Part shown: piece after piece, positions 35,605 through 44,546 of the stretch
How positions within the stretch are numbered: the stretch's first letter is position 1
Layout of the letters: every line of letters starts with the position of its first letter
Assembly (NCBI RefSeq): GCF_000023825.1
Contig: NC_013061.1
Location: forward strand, 2,666,001-2,730,000
Direction of reading: 5' to 3'
DNA length: 64,000 bases
Origin: Pedobacter heparinus DSM 2366
GTDB taxonomy: Bacteria; Bacteroidota; Bacteroidia; Sphingobacteriales; Sphingobacteriaceae
Translations under genes and position numbers: made by a program
The notes under the pieces: generated by a model
Told to the model about the DNA's origin: nothing
What the model saw: only the letters and a program-made list of their open reading frames with translations
Databases searched by the model: none

Positions 35605-36996
35605 ATGCAGAGTTACTCCGAATTTCTTGATCTAAGTGTTGGTTTTCCTCAGGAAGGTTACAGCGTAATAGACGACGAATTATATTTTCAAGACCTCAAT
35701 CTGATGGAGATGATTGAAACCTATGGTACCCCATTGCGTTTCACTTACCTTCCCATGATCAGTAAGAAAATTCAGCAGGCCAAATTGTTGTTCCAAACGG
35801 CGATCATCAAAAACAACTACCGCGGCGATTATAAATACTGCTATTGTACTAAAAGTTCGCATTTCCGGCACATTGTAGAAGAAGCCCTTAAAAATGGTAT
35901 CCACCTGGAAACCTCTTCTGCATTTGACATGCCCATGATTGAGGCCCTGGAGAAAAAAGGTGCGCTAACAAAGGACATTACCGTGATCTGCAATGGTTTT
36001 AAAACCTATCAGTACAAGCAGTACATTATTGATATGCTGCACGATGGCTATAAAAACATCATCCCTGTACTTGATAATAAAGAGGAATTCAACCTTTTTG
36101 ATGATGAGGTAGAAATGGATACCCCTTGTAACCTGGGTATCCGTATTGCGGCAGAGGAACAGCCCGATTCTCAGTTCTATACCTCCCGTTTGGGCGTACG
36201 TATGGAAGATGTGATTGATTTTTATAATAACAAAATCTCTGCAAACCCTAATTTCAGGGTTAAACTGCTACATTTCTTTATCAACTCTGGTATTACCGAT
36301 TCTCCGTATTACTGGAATGAACTGGAAAAATATGTTACCCTTTACTGTAAGTTCAAAAAGATTAATCCTGAACTGGATACTTTAGATATTGGTGGCGGTA
36401 TGCCTTTTAAAGATTCTCTGGTATTTGATTTCGACTATGAATACATGGTAAATGAGATCGTAAAGCGGATTAAGGAAATCTGCGCGGAGCACGATGTGGT
36501 AGAACCCGATATCATTACTGAATTTGGAAAGTATACTGTTGCCGAGGCATCGGGTATTTTATATAAGGTGCTTGGCCGTAAACAGCAGAATGACAGGGAG
36601 AAATGGCTGATGCTGGACGGCTCGTTCATTACCAATTTACCTGATGTATGGGCATTGAACCAAAAATATATTTTGCTGCCCATCAACAACTGGGATGCAG
36701 AATACGAAAGGGTAAACCTTGGCGGTATTACCTGCGACGGACAGGATTATTACAACCAGGAAGCGCACATGAACAGTGTGTTTATGCCCAAAACCCGTAA
36801 AGTTCAATATTTAGGTTTTTTTAATACTGGGGCTTACCAGGAAGTATTGAGTGGCTATGGCGGTATACACCACTGCTTGCTGCCTAGTCCGAAACATGTC
36901 ATCATCCGGCGCAATCGCGATGAGACGTTCAATTTTGAGGTATTTGGTGAAGAACAAAATAGCAAACAGGTATTAAAGATACTAGGTTATACCTAG
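35605..36996 (+). CDS. speA: Biosynthetic arginine decarboxylase, Bacteroidota-type (PLP fold III)
   Basis: A 463-residue member of the alanine-racemase-fold decarboxylases. It shows YKYCYCTKSSHF with the likely Schiff-base Lys83, HLETSSAFD, FINSGI, LDIGGGMPF as the phosphate loop, and ITEFGKYTVAEASG. It is shorter than E. coli SpeA (about 650 residues) and resembles proteins annotated arginine decarboxylase throughout Bacteroidota. It produces agmatine for polyamine synthesis. A strong terminator follows 24 bases after the stop. It shares an intergenic promoter region with arginase, so the two arginine fates may be coordinated. Substrate specificity is by family resemblance only. Confidence 0.88.
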   Translation: MQSYSEFLDLSVGFPQEGYSVIDDELYFQDLNLMEMIETYGTPLRFTYLPMISKKIQQAKLLFQTAIIKNNYRGDYKYCYCTKSSHFRHIVEEALKNGIHLETSSAFDMPMIEALEKKGALTKDITVICNGFKTYQYKQYIIDMLHDGYKNIIPVLDNKEEFNLFDDEVEMDTPCNLGIRIAAEEQPDSQFYTSRLGVRMEDVIDFYNNKISANPNFRVKLLHFFINSGITDSPYYWNELEKYVTLYCKFKKINPELDTLDIGGGMPFKDSLVFDFDYEYMVNEIVKRIKEICAEHDVVEPDIITEFGKYTVAEASGILYKVLGRKQQNDREKWLMLDGSFITNLPDVWALNQKYILLPINNWDAEYERVNLGGITCDGQDYYNQEAHMNSVFMPKTRKVQYLGFFNTGAYQEVLSGYGGIHHCLLPSPKHVIIRRNRDETFNFEVFGEEQNSKQVLKILGYT

Positions 36997-37020
36997 TATT
37001 TAAATTGTTGTAACTGTAAT

Positions 37021-37060
37021 TGCCCTGGAAATATGAAGATTTTTCAGGGCATTTTTTTTT
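37021..37060 (+). terminator. Rho-independent terminator of the arginine decarboxylase gene
   Basis: TGCCCTG (37021-37027) pairs with CAGGGCA (37045-37051), with additional A/T pairs inside, followed directly by nine Ts (37052-37060). This is the clearest intrinsic terminator in the window. Confidence 0.92.
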
Positions 37061-37329
37061 CTGGATCCTTGATATGCTATTGTTTTGTACGTCTGCTATC
37101 CGTCTCTTGTACGTCTACTTACGTCAAAAGACAGATAACAGACATTTAAAAGTGGTTTTATAAAAGTATTAGATGATAGCACTTATACTGCTCTGATTTG
37201 GTTGTAATGTAAATTCAGATGTGTAATTTAGGAATCAGATGAACGATTTTGTTATTTTTGAGTATGTTCATAAGGAATTACTAGCTTTACCGTTATAGAA
37301 TTTTGTACAAGACGATTAAAAGTTCATAG
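37061..37329. repeat. Intergenic region with imperfect inverted repeat (37091-37143)
   Basis: GTCTGCTATCCGTCT (37091-37105) and AGACAGATAACAGAC (37129-37143) are inverted with 13 of 15 positions matching. On the minus-strand RNA both mismatches become G-U pairs. TGTACGTCT occurs twice in and beside the left arm (37086-37094 and 37109-37117). No protein-like frame is seen. The promoter of the phosphosignalling operon should lie in the right half of this region. Confidence 0.5.
37227..37260 (+). promoter_or_regulatory. Candidate Bacteroidota promoter of the FHA-phosphatase-SEDS operon
   Basis: TATTTTTG (37253-37260) matches the TAnnTTTG minus-7 element exactly. TTTA (37227-37230), 22 bases upstream, is a one-mismatch minus-33 TTTG. 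The predicted leader is about 65 bases before the ATG at 37330. Such elements occur by chance in A/T-rich DNA. Confidence 0.35.
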
Positions 37330-38280
37330 ATGACAGACAAACCCTCTTTTTGGCAGCGAATAGGTATACAGGATTGGTTTCTGAGCAACAATACTACCAA
37401 ACCGGTTGCCAAAGTACAAGCGCTTACCCCAGATACTGTTTACAAATATATCATCGATAAATTCAAAGCGTCCATAGCTGAACTCTCTTTTGCTGAGCGT
37501 ATTGTTTTTTATCATGAATATATCATATGTCTAAATACAGATGATTACAGGGCCTTCATGGACAATAAAAATGGTTTATTAGGCCTGATAGCCCAGGAAT
37601 CTGTAAAAATGTTTTATGAAATATTGAACGAATATGCTGCTGTAGGTAAAAGAGTTGAACCATCAAGCAACAAATGGGTTTTTCGCTTTGTTTCACATCC
37701 CGATTATAAACAGGGCGACAAGGGCTTTATTGGTAAACTTATGCCCGATGGCGGTCAGAAACAGGAAAATTTACGGGTTACCTTTATCCCCCGGCAAACT
37801 GGCCTGGCCCAGACATTTGACATCAGCAATGAAATTCTGAAAGATTTTATTTTTTACAGTGAAGGATATTACGAAATTCCCTATCTGGCCAATTTAAAGT
37901 TTGATACTAAATATGAAGCAACAGAAGGAAATACCATTTTAGCAAGATTTGAAACTACTCTTCCCGATAAGGCATATTCGGGACAAAAGCTAGAGTACCT
38001 GATGAAGTTTAATGAAATTACCGTGTCGGGTAATGAAGAGGCAAAGGACGATAAGGATATTTTTAAAATCCCATCAGAATGGGTAAATGCACCGCATTTA
38101 AAGATTCGATTCAGCAAAACAGAAGAAAAATTTTACCTGTCATCATTTGGGGAGAAAACTATACTGAATGAAAATCTGGTGGAGCGGAGCCGGCAGGATG
38201 ATCCCCAGTGGACAGAACTGCCATTGAATTCGAGAATTATACTGAACGGAATAATTGGTGTTAATATATTTAAAGCCTGA
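37330..38280 (+). CDS. Uncharacterised cytoplasmic protein with degenerate FHA-like C-terminal domain
   Basis: A 316-residue protein without signal or membrane segment. I do not recognise the N-terminal two thirds. The last 90 residues or so have the strand rhythm of an FHA domain: NAPHLKIRF near the SxxH position, then KTEEKFYLSSFGEKTILNENLV, and a final LPLNSRIILNGIIGVNI like the late FHA strands. The phosphothreonine-binding Gly-Arg and Ser-x-x-His residues are missing, so binding may be lost or altered. Residues about 60-150 loosely resemble, in length and layout, the N-terminal domain of the FHA protein at 43742-44539. As first gene of the operon it takes the place of fhaA in the actinobacterial order. 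All domain assignments here are inference. Confidence 0.7.
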   Translation: MTDKPSFWQRIGIQDWFLSNNTTKPVAKVQALTPDTVYKYIIDKFKASIAELSFAERIVFYHEYIICLNTDDYRAFMDNKNGLLGLIAQESVKMFYEILNEYAAVGKRVEPSSNKWVFRFVSHPDYKQGDKGFIGKLMPDGGQKQENLRVTFIPRQTGLAQTFDISNEILKDFIFYSEGYYEIPYLANLKFDTKYEATEGNTILARFETTLPDKAYSGQKLEYLMKFNEITVSGNEEAKDDKDIFKIPSEWVNAPHLKIRFSKTEEKFYLSSFGEKTILNENLVERSRQDDPQWTELPLNSRIILNGIIGVNIFKA

Positions 38281-38284
38281 TTTT

Positions 38285-38383
38285 ATGTCGCAAATCTGCT
38301 CTGTAGCGTTATTGCTATTGTGTGTGATCTTATTGATTACACATTTTATATCGATTAAAAACTCAACCGGCAATAATGGGTAG
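38285..38383 (+). CDS. Candidate 32-residue single-span membrane peptide
   Basis: MSQICSVALLLLCVILLITHFISIKNSTGNNG starts 4 bases after the preceding stop and ends in an 8-base overlap with the phosphatase start (ATGGGTAG). The peptide is one hydrophobic helix of about 18 residues with a short polar tail. It fills almost the whole 95-base gap in an otherwise tightly packed operon, which argues for translation. Without conservation data this remains a candidate; it may be a coupling leader for the phosphatase. Confidence 0.4.
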   Translation: MSQICSVALLLLCVILLITHFISIKNSTGNNG

Positions 38384-39743
38384 CAATTATTTTGGAATAA
38401 CAGATACCGGGAAATTACGTAGCAACAATGAAGACACCTTTATTGCTGAAAAAATAACCGATACTGATTTTGTGATCGCCTGCGTAATTGATGGTGTTGG
38501 TGGCTATAAAGGTGGCGAAGTTGCAGCGGCCATTGCCAGAAAAGCCATATTAAAATTACTGGACAGCCCCGGAGGAGACCTTTCTCTTTTAATGCAGGCC
38601 ACCATTGCTGAGGCAAATGACCAGATCATTGCAGCAAAACTGCAAAACAAAGAATACGAGGATATGGCCTGTGTACTTACCTTGGCTCTGGTAGATTTAA
38701 ATAAGAACCAGCTTTATTACGCACATGTAGGCGACACCAGGTTATATCTTTTAAGAGACCACTCCTTAATTAAAATATCTAAAGACCAGTCCTTTGTTGG
38801 GTTCATGGAAGATTCTGGCCGCCTGACAGAGGAACAGGCCATGAGCCATCCTAAAAGAAATGAGATCAATAAGGCCCTGGGCTTTACCGGCAACATAGGT
38901 GTGCAGGAAGATTACATTGAGACAGGACACTCCCCCTTTTTGCCTGGCGATACGATCCTGCTATGCAGTGATGGTTTGTCGGACATGGTGAATAAGCAGG
39001 GTATCACCAATATCCTGGTTAAGGAAGGTACGCTGGAACAAAAAGGAAATGAACTCGTAAACACAGCAAACCTCAATGGTGGAAAAGATAACATTACAGT
39101 TGTTCTGGTAAAAAACAATAAGGAATCTTATGCCCACGAAGCCACCAGACCCATTACCCGGCTTAAGAAAAAGAAAAACCTGCATGCAGTGCAAGAAGCC
39201 ACATTAGATAGGGTAGAAAATGAACAACATCTGGCCACCACAGATCAGCTCCCGGCAAAATTGAACCCAACTAAGAGAATGAATGTATGGCTAATGGTTT
39301 TTGGTTTAATTGTGTTGGTTGCAATAGCTTATTTTATTTTGAGAAAAAATACTGACAATACTGATCAGTTTATACCTGTTGATAATGCGCAACAGGTTGA
39401 GCAGACTGCTGAGTTTAAATTGCAGGATACTTTAAATAAGCTGAAGGGAAATATACTGATACTGAACGATTCTGTTTTTAAATCGCCAATAGTGATCTCT
39501 AAACCCATTTCCATTACCAGGGATAGTCTTTATTTAAAAGCAGAAGGCACTATTGTACTTAAAAGCGATAGTGGATACAATGGCCAGCCATTTTTTATTG
39601 CAGCAGCCAACAAAAGCACACTTCTTGAGAATTTTACGTTTGAAAATTTCAAAAACATTACTGCATTGCAGAAAAAAGGTGTACTGCTTAAAGATGTGAA
39701 GTTTATAAAAACAGATTCTTTAACCAACAGGTCAACCCCTTAA
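38376..39743 (+). CDS. Membrane-anchored PP2C-type Ser/Thr protein phosphatase
   Basis: A 455-residue protein. Residues 1-245 form a PP2C domain: TGKLRSNNEDTF (Asp20), CVIDGVGGYKGGE (Asp39), YYAHVGDTRLYLL, LLCSDGLSDMV (Asp199) and GGKDNITVVLV (Asp238), so all metal ligands are present. A basic linker (RLKKKKN) leads to one membrane helix at about 304-322. The outer 130 residues (LKGNILILNDSVFKSPIVISKP...) look like a small beta-rich domain. This PP2C-helix-external-domain plan is that of actinobacterial PstP. It probably reverses phosphorylation by the kinase at the operon's end. Its stop is one base before the next ATG. Confidence 0.93.
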   Translation: MGSNYFGITDTGKLRSNNEDTFIAEKITDTDFVIACVIDGVGGYKGGEVAAAIARKAILKLLDSPGGDLSLLMQATIAEANDQIIAAKLQNKEYEDMACVLTLALVDLNKNQLYYAHVGDTRLYLLRDHSLIKISKDQSFVGFMEDSGRLTEEQAMSHPKRNEINKALGFTGNIGVQEDYIETGHSPFLPGDTILLCSDGLSDMVNKQGITNILVKEGTLEQKGNELVNTANLNGGKDNITVVLVKNNKESYAHEATRPITRLKKKKNLHAVQEATLDRVENEQHLATTDQLPAKLNPTKRMNVWLMVFGLIVLVAIAYFILRKNTDNTDQFIPVDNAQQVEQTAEFKLQDTLNKLKGNILILNDSVFKSPIVISKPISITRDSLYLKAEGTIVLKSDSGYNGQPFFIAAANKSTLLENFTFENFKNITALQKKGVLLKDVKFIKTDSLTNRSTP

Positions 39744-39744
39744 T

Positions 39745-42700
39745 ATGAGCATGCAAACAAAAACAAATCCTGGCAGAAAGGCTGAGCGTATTTTTTTACT
39801 GCTCGTTACACTGGTATTGGGTACTTTGTTTTTGACATTATTTTATACGCAACAGCACAGTTTTGCTGATGTACATAAGCGGCTTAGTGATGGGACCATG
39901 GTAAACCTGAACGATAAAGCACCAGGCGCAAAGATTAGAGCCCTGCTTATAAAAGGTTATTATTTTGAAGATAAAAAAGATATTAACCTGGTTGAAGATA
40001 TTGTAAGCAAAAGCTTTTTACTGCATAAAGAACCGGTTGATAACATCGGAGAACTAAATAAACGCAAGTTTTTCGTTGCAGCAGATGAGGCTTTTAATAA
40101 AGGCGGTAAGAATTTTAAACAAAGGATTATTACTTCACGTTTATTGCTTGGCTTTACTGGTGCTGATTCTTTAGTTTACAAGCAGGAACAGCGAAAGCCT
40201 CAACAATTGCCTGCTCAAAAGGATTTTGGCAAAGGCAATTATGACATAAGTGGAAAAATTACAGATACAGCAGGTAAAGCAGTAGCCGGGGTATTGGTTA
40301 GGCTGCAAATGATTTTACCACAAGATACTGCTTATACAGAAGATGAGGTGGTCAATGATTTTATTGCTTATCTGCGGACAGATGCCAATGGAAATTATAG
40401 TTTTCTTCATCTCCCGGATCATAAAGCTTATGGGGTATTGCCTTTAAAACCAGGTTTCCAGTTTGGCCGCTCGCAAGGACTACAGGAGCTGGATAAATCG
40501 GCAAGTTTTAATTTCAGGCAATCGCCACACAGTATTAAACTGTTTTCTACGCGCGACTTTAAGATCCTTAAAAAAGAAAAATCGCTAATTGTACGTACCC
40601 CTGAAGTGTATAACCAATGGTATTGGATCATTGTGCTTAGTTTTTTTGCAGGATTTTTCCTGGTTCATTTTTTAATGAGCCTTAAATATCCGCAGGCAGA
40701 TCAGCTGATATTGCCTATAGTTATGCTAATGACTGGTATCTCTTTTCTGACCTTACTGAGTTTACAGGATCCTTTGCGCGATAGGTTTTTGGCTAAAGAC
40801 AGTCTTATTTTCTTTGGTATGGGTATTATAGGTATCTGTATCCTGCTTTCTTTAAAGCTGCGCAAATTCAATGTGGATTCGCGCTGGTACCGTATGTTTG
40901 TCGTAAACAATGCTTTTAGCAAGGCCAACGGCTGGCAATGGGCTTTTGTTGCTTTATGTCTGCTGGCCTTCACTATTGTATTTGGCACAGGGCCTGAAGG
41001 CAGTGGTGTAAAGGTAAACCTATTTGGGATACAGCCCAGCGAAATTGTAAAATATGCCATTGTTTTGTTTTTAGCAGGCTTTTTTGCCTCTAATGAACGG
41101 TTTATTACCGAATACAGTAGCTGGCACAAAAGATGGTTCTTCTTCTCTTTTGCGCTGGTGGCTATGGTAATGGCTATACTGATGTACCTTGTACTGGGCG
41201 ACCTTGGCCCGGCAATGGTAGTATGCTTTACCTTTATCATCCTGTTCTCCTTTTCGCGGGGCGATTTTATGATGATGCTAACGGCTATAATCATTTACGT
41301 ATTCAGCGCCTGGTTCCTGAACATCTGGATAGCGACACTGGTTACAGCTGTGCTGGTATCGGTAGTTATGGTGGTCAATAAAAAAACCAGTGAATCTGCT
41401 ATAATGATCATCATGGTCATGGCGGCTTTCCTGCTGATCGATCAGGTGCCTTTCCTCGCCAAACTGATTCCAGGACCGGTAAACAGACTAACAGAACGTA
41501 AATCTATCTGGCAGGATCCCTGGAACAATGAGGTTTATGGTGGTGATCAGGTTGCCAATGGCATCTGGGCCATGGCCAGCGGTGGCATCAGCGGTCAGGG
41601 TGTTGGCCAAGGTTTTGCCAAAACCATTCCTGAAGCGCATACTGATATGATATTGCCAGCTATAGGCGAAGAATTTGGTTGGGCAGGTATTGTAGCCATT
41701 TTTGTATTGTTCCTGATCTTTTTACACCGCGCTATTATAATAGGCCGGCAAACGGGTATGCCTTTCCTGTTTTATATGTCGGCCGGTGTAGGAATAAGTC
41801 TTTTTATACAGTTTTTATTGATTGCTGGCGGCTCTACCGGAGCTTTACCTTTATCAGGTGTTGCTTTGCCTTTTGTAAGTTACGGCGGCTCCTCTCTGGT
41901 AGCAAATATGCTTGCAGCGGGCTTTTTGCTCTCCGTTTCAATGGTCAGGGGTTCGGATGTTCAAATGGCCTATATGACCAAACAGCAGGATAAAAACCTT
42001 GTTCCTGCCTTACTTGCTGCAAGTGTAGCCATATTATTGCTCACCATGACCGTATCCAACTATATTATCCACAATAAAAAATGGGTGGTGCAACCGGCGT
42101 TGGTGGCCGACCGTAGCGGTTCACGTATGTTCAGCTATAATCCAAGAATTCCTATTCTGATGAATAAACTTGCAGCAGGTGATTTATACGATAGAAACGG
42201 ACGTATTCTGGCCACGAGCAAACCGGAAAACATTAGAAGACAACTGCTGTTGTTAAAAGAATCAGGTATCAGTTATAACCTTGATTCTGCTGAACATAAA
42301 CGGGTAGACCGTTATTATCCTTTTGAAGCACAAATGTTTTTTTGGGTTGGCGACAACAATACCGGGATTTTTAATGGCAGCACCAATGGTTATTTTGCAG
42401 AATATGAGCATGCAGCAGAGTTAAGGGGCTTCCACACTCCTGTGCTGTCATTTAACACACATGCAAATAAATACCAGGAAAACAGGTTTCTGCCAAGAGG
42501 TGTTAAGGAAATGACAGTAAGTAAAAGAGATTATTCTGCTTTAGCACCACTTTTGCTCACAGGCATTAACAGTGCTGAAGTAGAAGAGTTTAAAAAGAGA
42601 AACAGAAACGTAAAATTAACCCTGGATGCATCTTTGCAGACAACCATCCAAAATACCATTGCACAAGATACTGCAGTTAACAACAGCCGTGTATCGGTAG

Positions 42701-43734
42701 TAATTATGGAGGATATTACCGGTGATGTATTGGCTTCTGCGGTGTATCCCCTTCCTCAGATTAATAACTGGGAACTGCTGAACATGTCGACCACGGAACA
42801 GAATAAACTGGCTGGCTGGTATACCACTGCCGACCTGGGTTTTACAACGGCTACCCCACCAGGGTCAACCGCTAAGGTGCTTACTGCTATGGCTGCATTT
42901 AACAAGTTAGGGCCAAATGCGGCCAAAAGGGTTTTTACAGTAACTGCAGCCGAGCGCATCCGTACCAAAGGCATTGAACCTGATGAAACCGGTAGAATTA
43001 ACCTGGAACGGGCTTTGGTTAAATCGAATAACGTTTATTTTATTAAATTGGCCAATGAGGAACACCTGCAGAATGAAATGGCAGATCTGTATTTGAAGAC
43101 CGGTATGTTTTTAAGAGGTGTTGGTGGTTATTATTATGGCAGGGATACCAGCAATATGAAACAGGAGGATAAATGGAGAGCATTATGGGAACGTACAGAA
43201 TTTAATACCAAACCAAAATATGATCCTTCCAGAATCCGTCGTACACGGGCCAAAGGTATATCAGGAATGGCCTGGGGACAGGGAGAGTTAATTGCTACCC
43301 CTGCTGCAGTGGCACGCATGGTTGCTGGTGTGGCCAATAAAGGGCAGTTGGTTCCCAATCGTTACGTACTAAAAATCAGTGATTCAGCAACATCAGTTAA
43401 ACCATTTATTCGCATTGCCGGCAACCCAGAATACGCAGATTCAATTAGCCGTTATATGCTAAAGCAGAGTGAAAATAAGACCTATACGCTGGGCTTAAAA
43501 GTAGCTGGAAAAACGGGAACTCCGGAAAGGATATGGAAAGATGAGAAGATAAACGATGGCTGGTATACTTTTTTTGTACCCAAAGCAAATGGGAAAGGTC
43601 ATATTGTAGTCTGTATCAGAATAGAATCTACCCGTGGGTCAAGTAAAGCTGTGAAGCTTGCCGGACAGCATGTAGTGCCTGCACTGCTGAAACTGGGTTA
43701 TGTCGGGAAAGAAAAAGAGAAAATAAAAAAATAA
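39745..43734 (+). CDS. SEDS (FtsW/RodA) glycosyltransferase fused to a penicillin-binding transpeptidase
   Basis: A 1329-residue inner membrane protein combining both peptidoglycan polymerising activities. There is an N-terminal helix (about 14-34). A periplasmic segment follows with a carboxypeptidase-regulatory-like beta domain (about 163-250: YDISGKITDTAGKAVAGVLV). The SEDS domain (about 290-740) shows EIVKYAIVLFLAGFFA, HTDMILPAIGEEFGWAG with the key Asp634, and LPLSGVALPFVSYGGSSLVAN. A class B-type PBP domain has GDLYDRNGRILATS near 805 and active-site motifs Ser1041-Thr-Ala-Lys1044 (SxxK), Ser1094-Asn-Asn1096 (SxN) and Lys1256-Thr-Gly1258 (KTG). All motifs are intact. SEDS and PBP partners are normally separate proteins, so the fusion fixes them one to one. 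It lies 7 bases before the FHA gene. Confidence 0.93.
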   Translation: MSMQTKTNPGRKAERIFLLLVTLVLGTLFLTLFYTQQHSFADVHKRLSDGTMVNLNDKAPGAKIRALLIKGYYFEDKKDINLVEDIVSKSFLLHKEPVDNIGELNKRKFFVAADEAFNKGGKNFKQRIITSRLLLGFTGADSLVYKQEQRKPQQLPAQKDFGKGNYDISGKITDTAGKAVAGVLVRLQMILPQDTAYTEDEVVNDFIAYLRTDANGNYSFLHLPDHKAYGVLPLKPGFQFGRSQGLQELDKSASFNFRQSPHSIKLFSTRDFKILKKEKSLIVRTPEVYNQWYWIIVLSFFAGFFLVHFLMSLKYPQADQLILPIVMLMTGISFLTLLSLQDPLRDRFLAKDSLIFFGMGIIGICILLSLKLRKFNVDSRWYRMFVVNNAFSKANGWQWAFVALCLLAFTIVFGTGPEGSGVKVNLFGIQPSEIVKYAIVLFLAGFFASNERFITEYSSWHKRWFFFSFALVAMVMAILMYLVLGDLGPAMVVCFTFIILFSFSRGDFMMMLTAIIIYVFSAWFLNIWIATLVTAVLVSVVMVVNKKTSESAIMIIMVMAAFLLIDQVPFLAKLIPGPVNRLTERKSIWQDPWNNEVYGGDQVANGIWAMASGGISGQGVGQGFAKTIPEAHTDMILPAIGEEFGWAGIVAIFVLFLIFLHRAIIIGRQTGMPFLFYMSAGVGISLFIQFLLIAGGSTGALPLSGVALPFVSYGGSSLVANMLAAGFLLSVSMVRGSDVQMAYMTKQQDKNLVPALLAASVAILLLTMTVSNYIIHNKKWVVQPALVADRSGSRMFSYNPRIPILMNKLAAGDLYDRNGRILATSKPENIRRQLLLLKESGISYNLDSAEHKRVDRYYPFEAQMFFWVGDNNTGIFNGSTNGYFAEYEHAAELRGFHTPVLSFNTHANKYQENRFLPRGVKEMTVSKRDYSALAPLLLTGINSAEVEEFKKRNRNVKLTLDASLQTTIQNTIAQDTAVNNSRVSVVIMEDITGDVLASAVYPLPQINNWELLNMSTTEQNKLAGWYTTADLGFTTATPPGSTAKVLTAMAAFNKLGPNAAKRVFTVTAAERIRTKGIEPDETGRINLERALVKSNNVYFIKLANEEHLQNEMADLYLKTGMFLRGVGGYYYGRDTSNMKQEDKWRALWERTEFNTKPKYDPSRIRRTRAKGISGMAWGQGELIATPAAVARMVAGVANKGQLVPNRYVLKISDSATSVKPFIRIAGNPEYADSISRYMLKQSENKTYTLGLKVAGKTGTPERIWKDEKINDGWYTFFVPKANGKGHIVVCIRIESTRGSSKAVKLAGQHVVPALLKLGYVGKEKEKIKK

Positions 43735-43741
43735 CAGCTGT

Positions 43742-44539
43742 ATGTTTAATTTATTTAACAAAAGTAATCAGGAACCACCGCAAGATGTTAAGGCTATCAG
43801 GGAAATACTGCTGACTGCTATAAAACGTGAGCTTCAAAAACTGGAGGGTGGTGAAGGGAAGCATATTAAAGGCCTGACCTTATTTATTGCCTGTAAGCCG
43901 GAGGAAAAACACCGGTATGAATCAGCTGTTTTTACAGAAGATGAAGATCGCTTTAGAAATGAGATCCAGCGGATAGCTGATGATTTTGCTATAGATTTTC
44001 CAGAAACCTGGAGTATGCAGATCACGTTTATAGAAGAGTTGCCTGCTGATACCATAAAACTGGCAAATCTAAGTGCGGCACTTCATATCAAAACCCCGGA
44101 ACATCAGGTAACGCTCAGGTCACAAATTGCTTATATCCGTACTTTAAATGGAGAATCTGAAAAAAAGGAATATAAGATTACTGCAGATAGTGGCAAAATA
44201 AATATTGGAAGAGAACATAAGGTGCAGGTAAGTGATGGATTTTTCAGGATCAATCAGATTGCCTTTCCTGATGACAGTAAAAATGAGGCCAATAAATTTA
44301 TCAGCAGGCAGCACGCCCATATTGTATGGGATGCTGATACAGCTTCGTTCCTGCTATTTGCTGATGAAGGTGGAATTCCTCCAAGAAACAAAGTAAAAAT
44401 CAGATCTGTGGGTGAGCATAACCCCGTAAAATTAAATGTTACCGAACTTGGGCATGTGTTACAGGAGGGTGATCAGATCATATTGGGTGAACTTGCAGTC
44501 TTGGAATTTAGTTATCTTAACATAGATTATAATCAATAA
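43742..44539 (+). CDS. FHA-domain protein
   Basis: A 265-residue soluble protein. The C-terminal FHA domain (about 148-262) has the phosphothreonine-binding residues Gly156-Arg157 (INIGREH) and Ser188-Arg189-x-His191 (FISRQHAHIVW), then a late LQEGDQIILGELAVLEF. The N-terminal 125 residues (KGLTLFIACKPEEKHRYESAVF...) form a separate domain I cannot name; its place recalls the non-FHA domain of actinobacterial FhaA. It is 7 bases downstream of the SEDS-PBP gene and 7 bases upstream of the kinase gene, so it is likely a phosphorylation-dependent adaptor between them. Confidence 0.88.
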   Translation: MFNLFNKSNQEPPQDVKAIREILLTAIKRELQKLEGGEGKHIKGLTLFIACKPEEKHRYESAVFTEDEDRFRNEIQRIADDFAIDFPETWSMQITFIEELPADTIKLANLSAALHIKTPEHQVTLRSQIAYIRTLNGESEKKEYKITADSGKINIGREHKVQVSDGFFRINQIAFPDDSKNEANKFISRQHAHIVWDADTASFLLFADEGGIPPRNKVKIRSVGEHNPVKLNVTELGHVLQEGDQIILGELAVLEFSYLNIDYNQ

Positions 44540-44546
44540 TAGCATA

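Noticed and set aside
40701..41294. 197-codon minus-strand open frame
   Set aside because: It lies antisense within the SEDS membrane domain; the frame is a by-product of hydrophobic codon usage.
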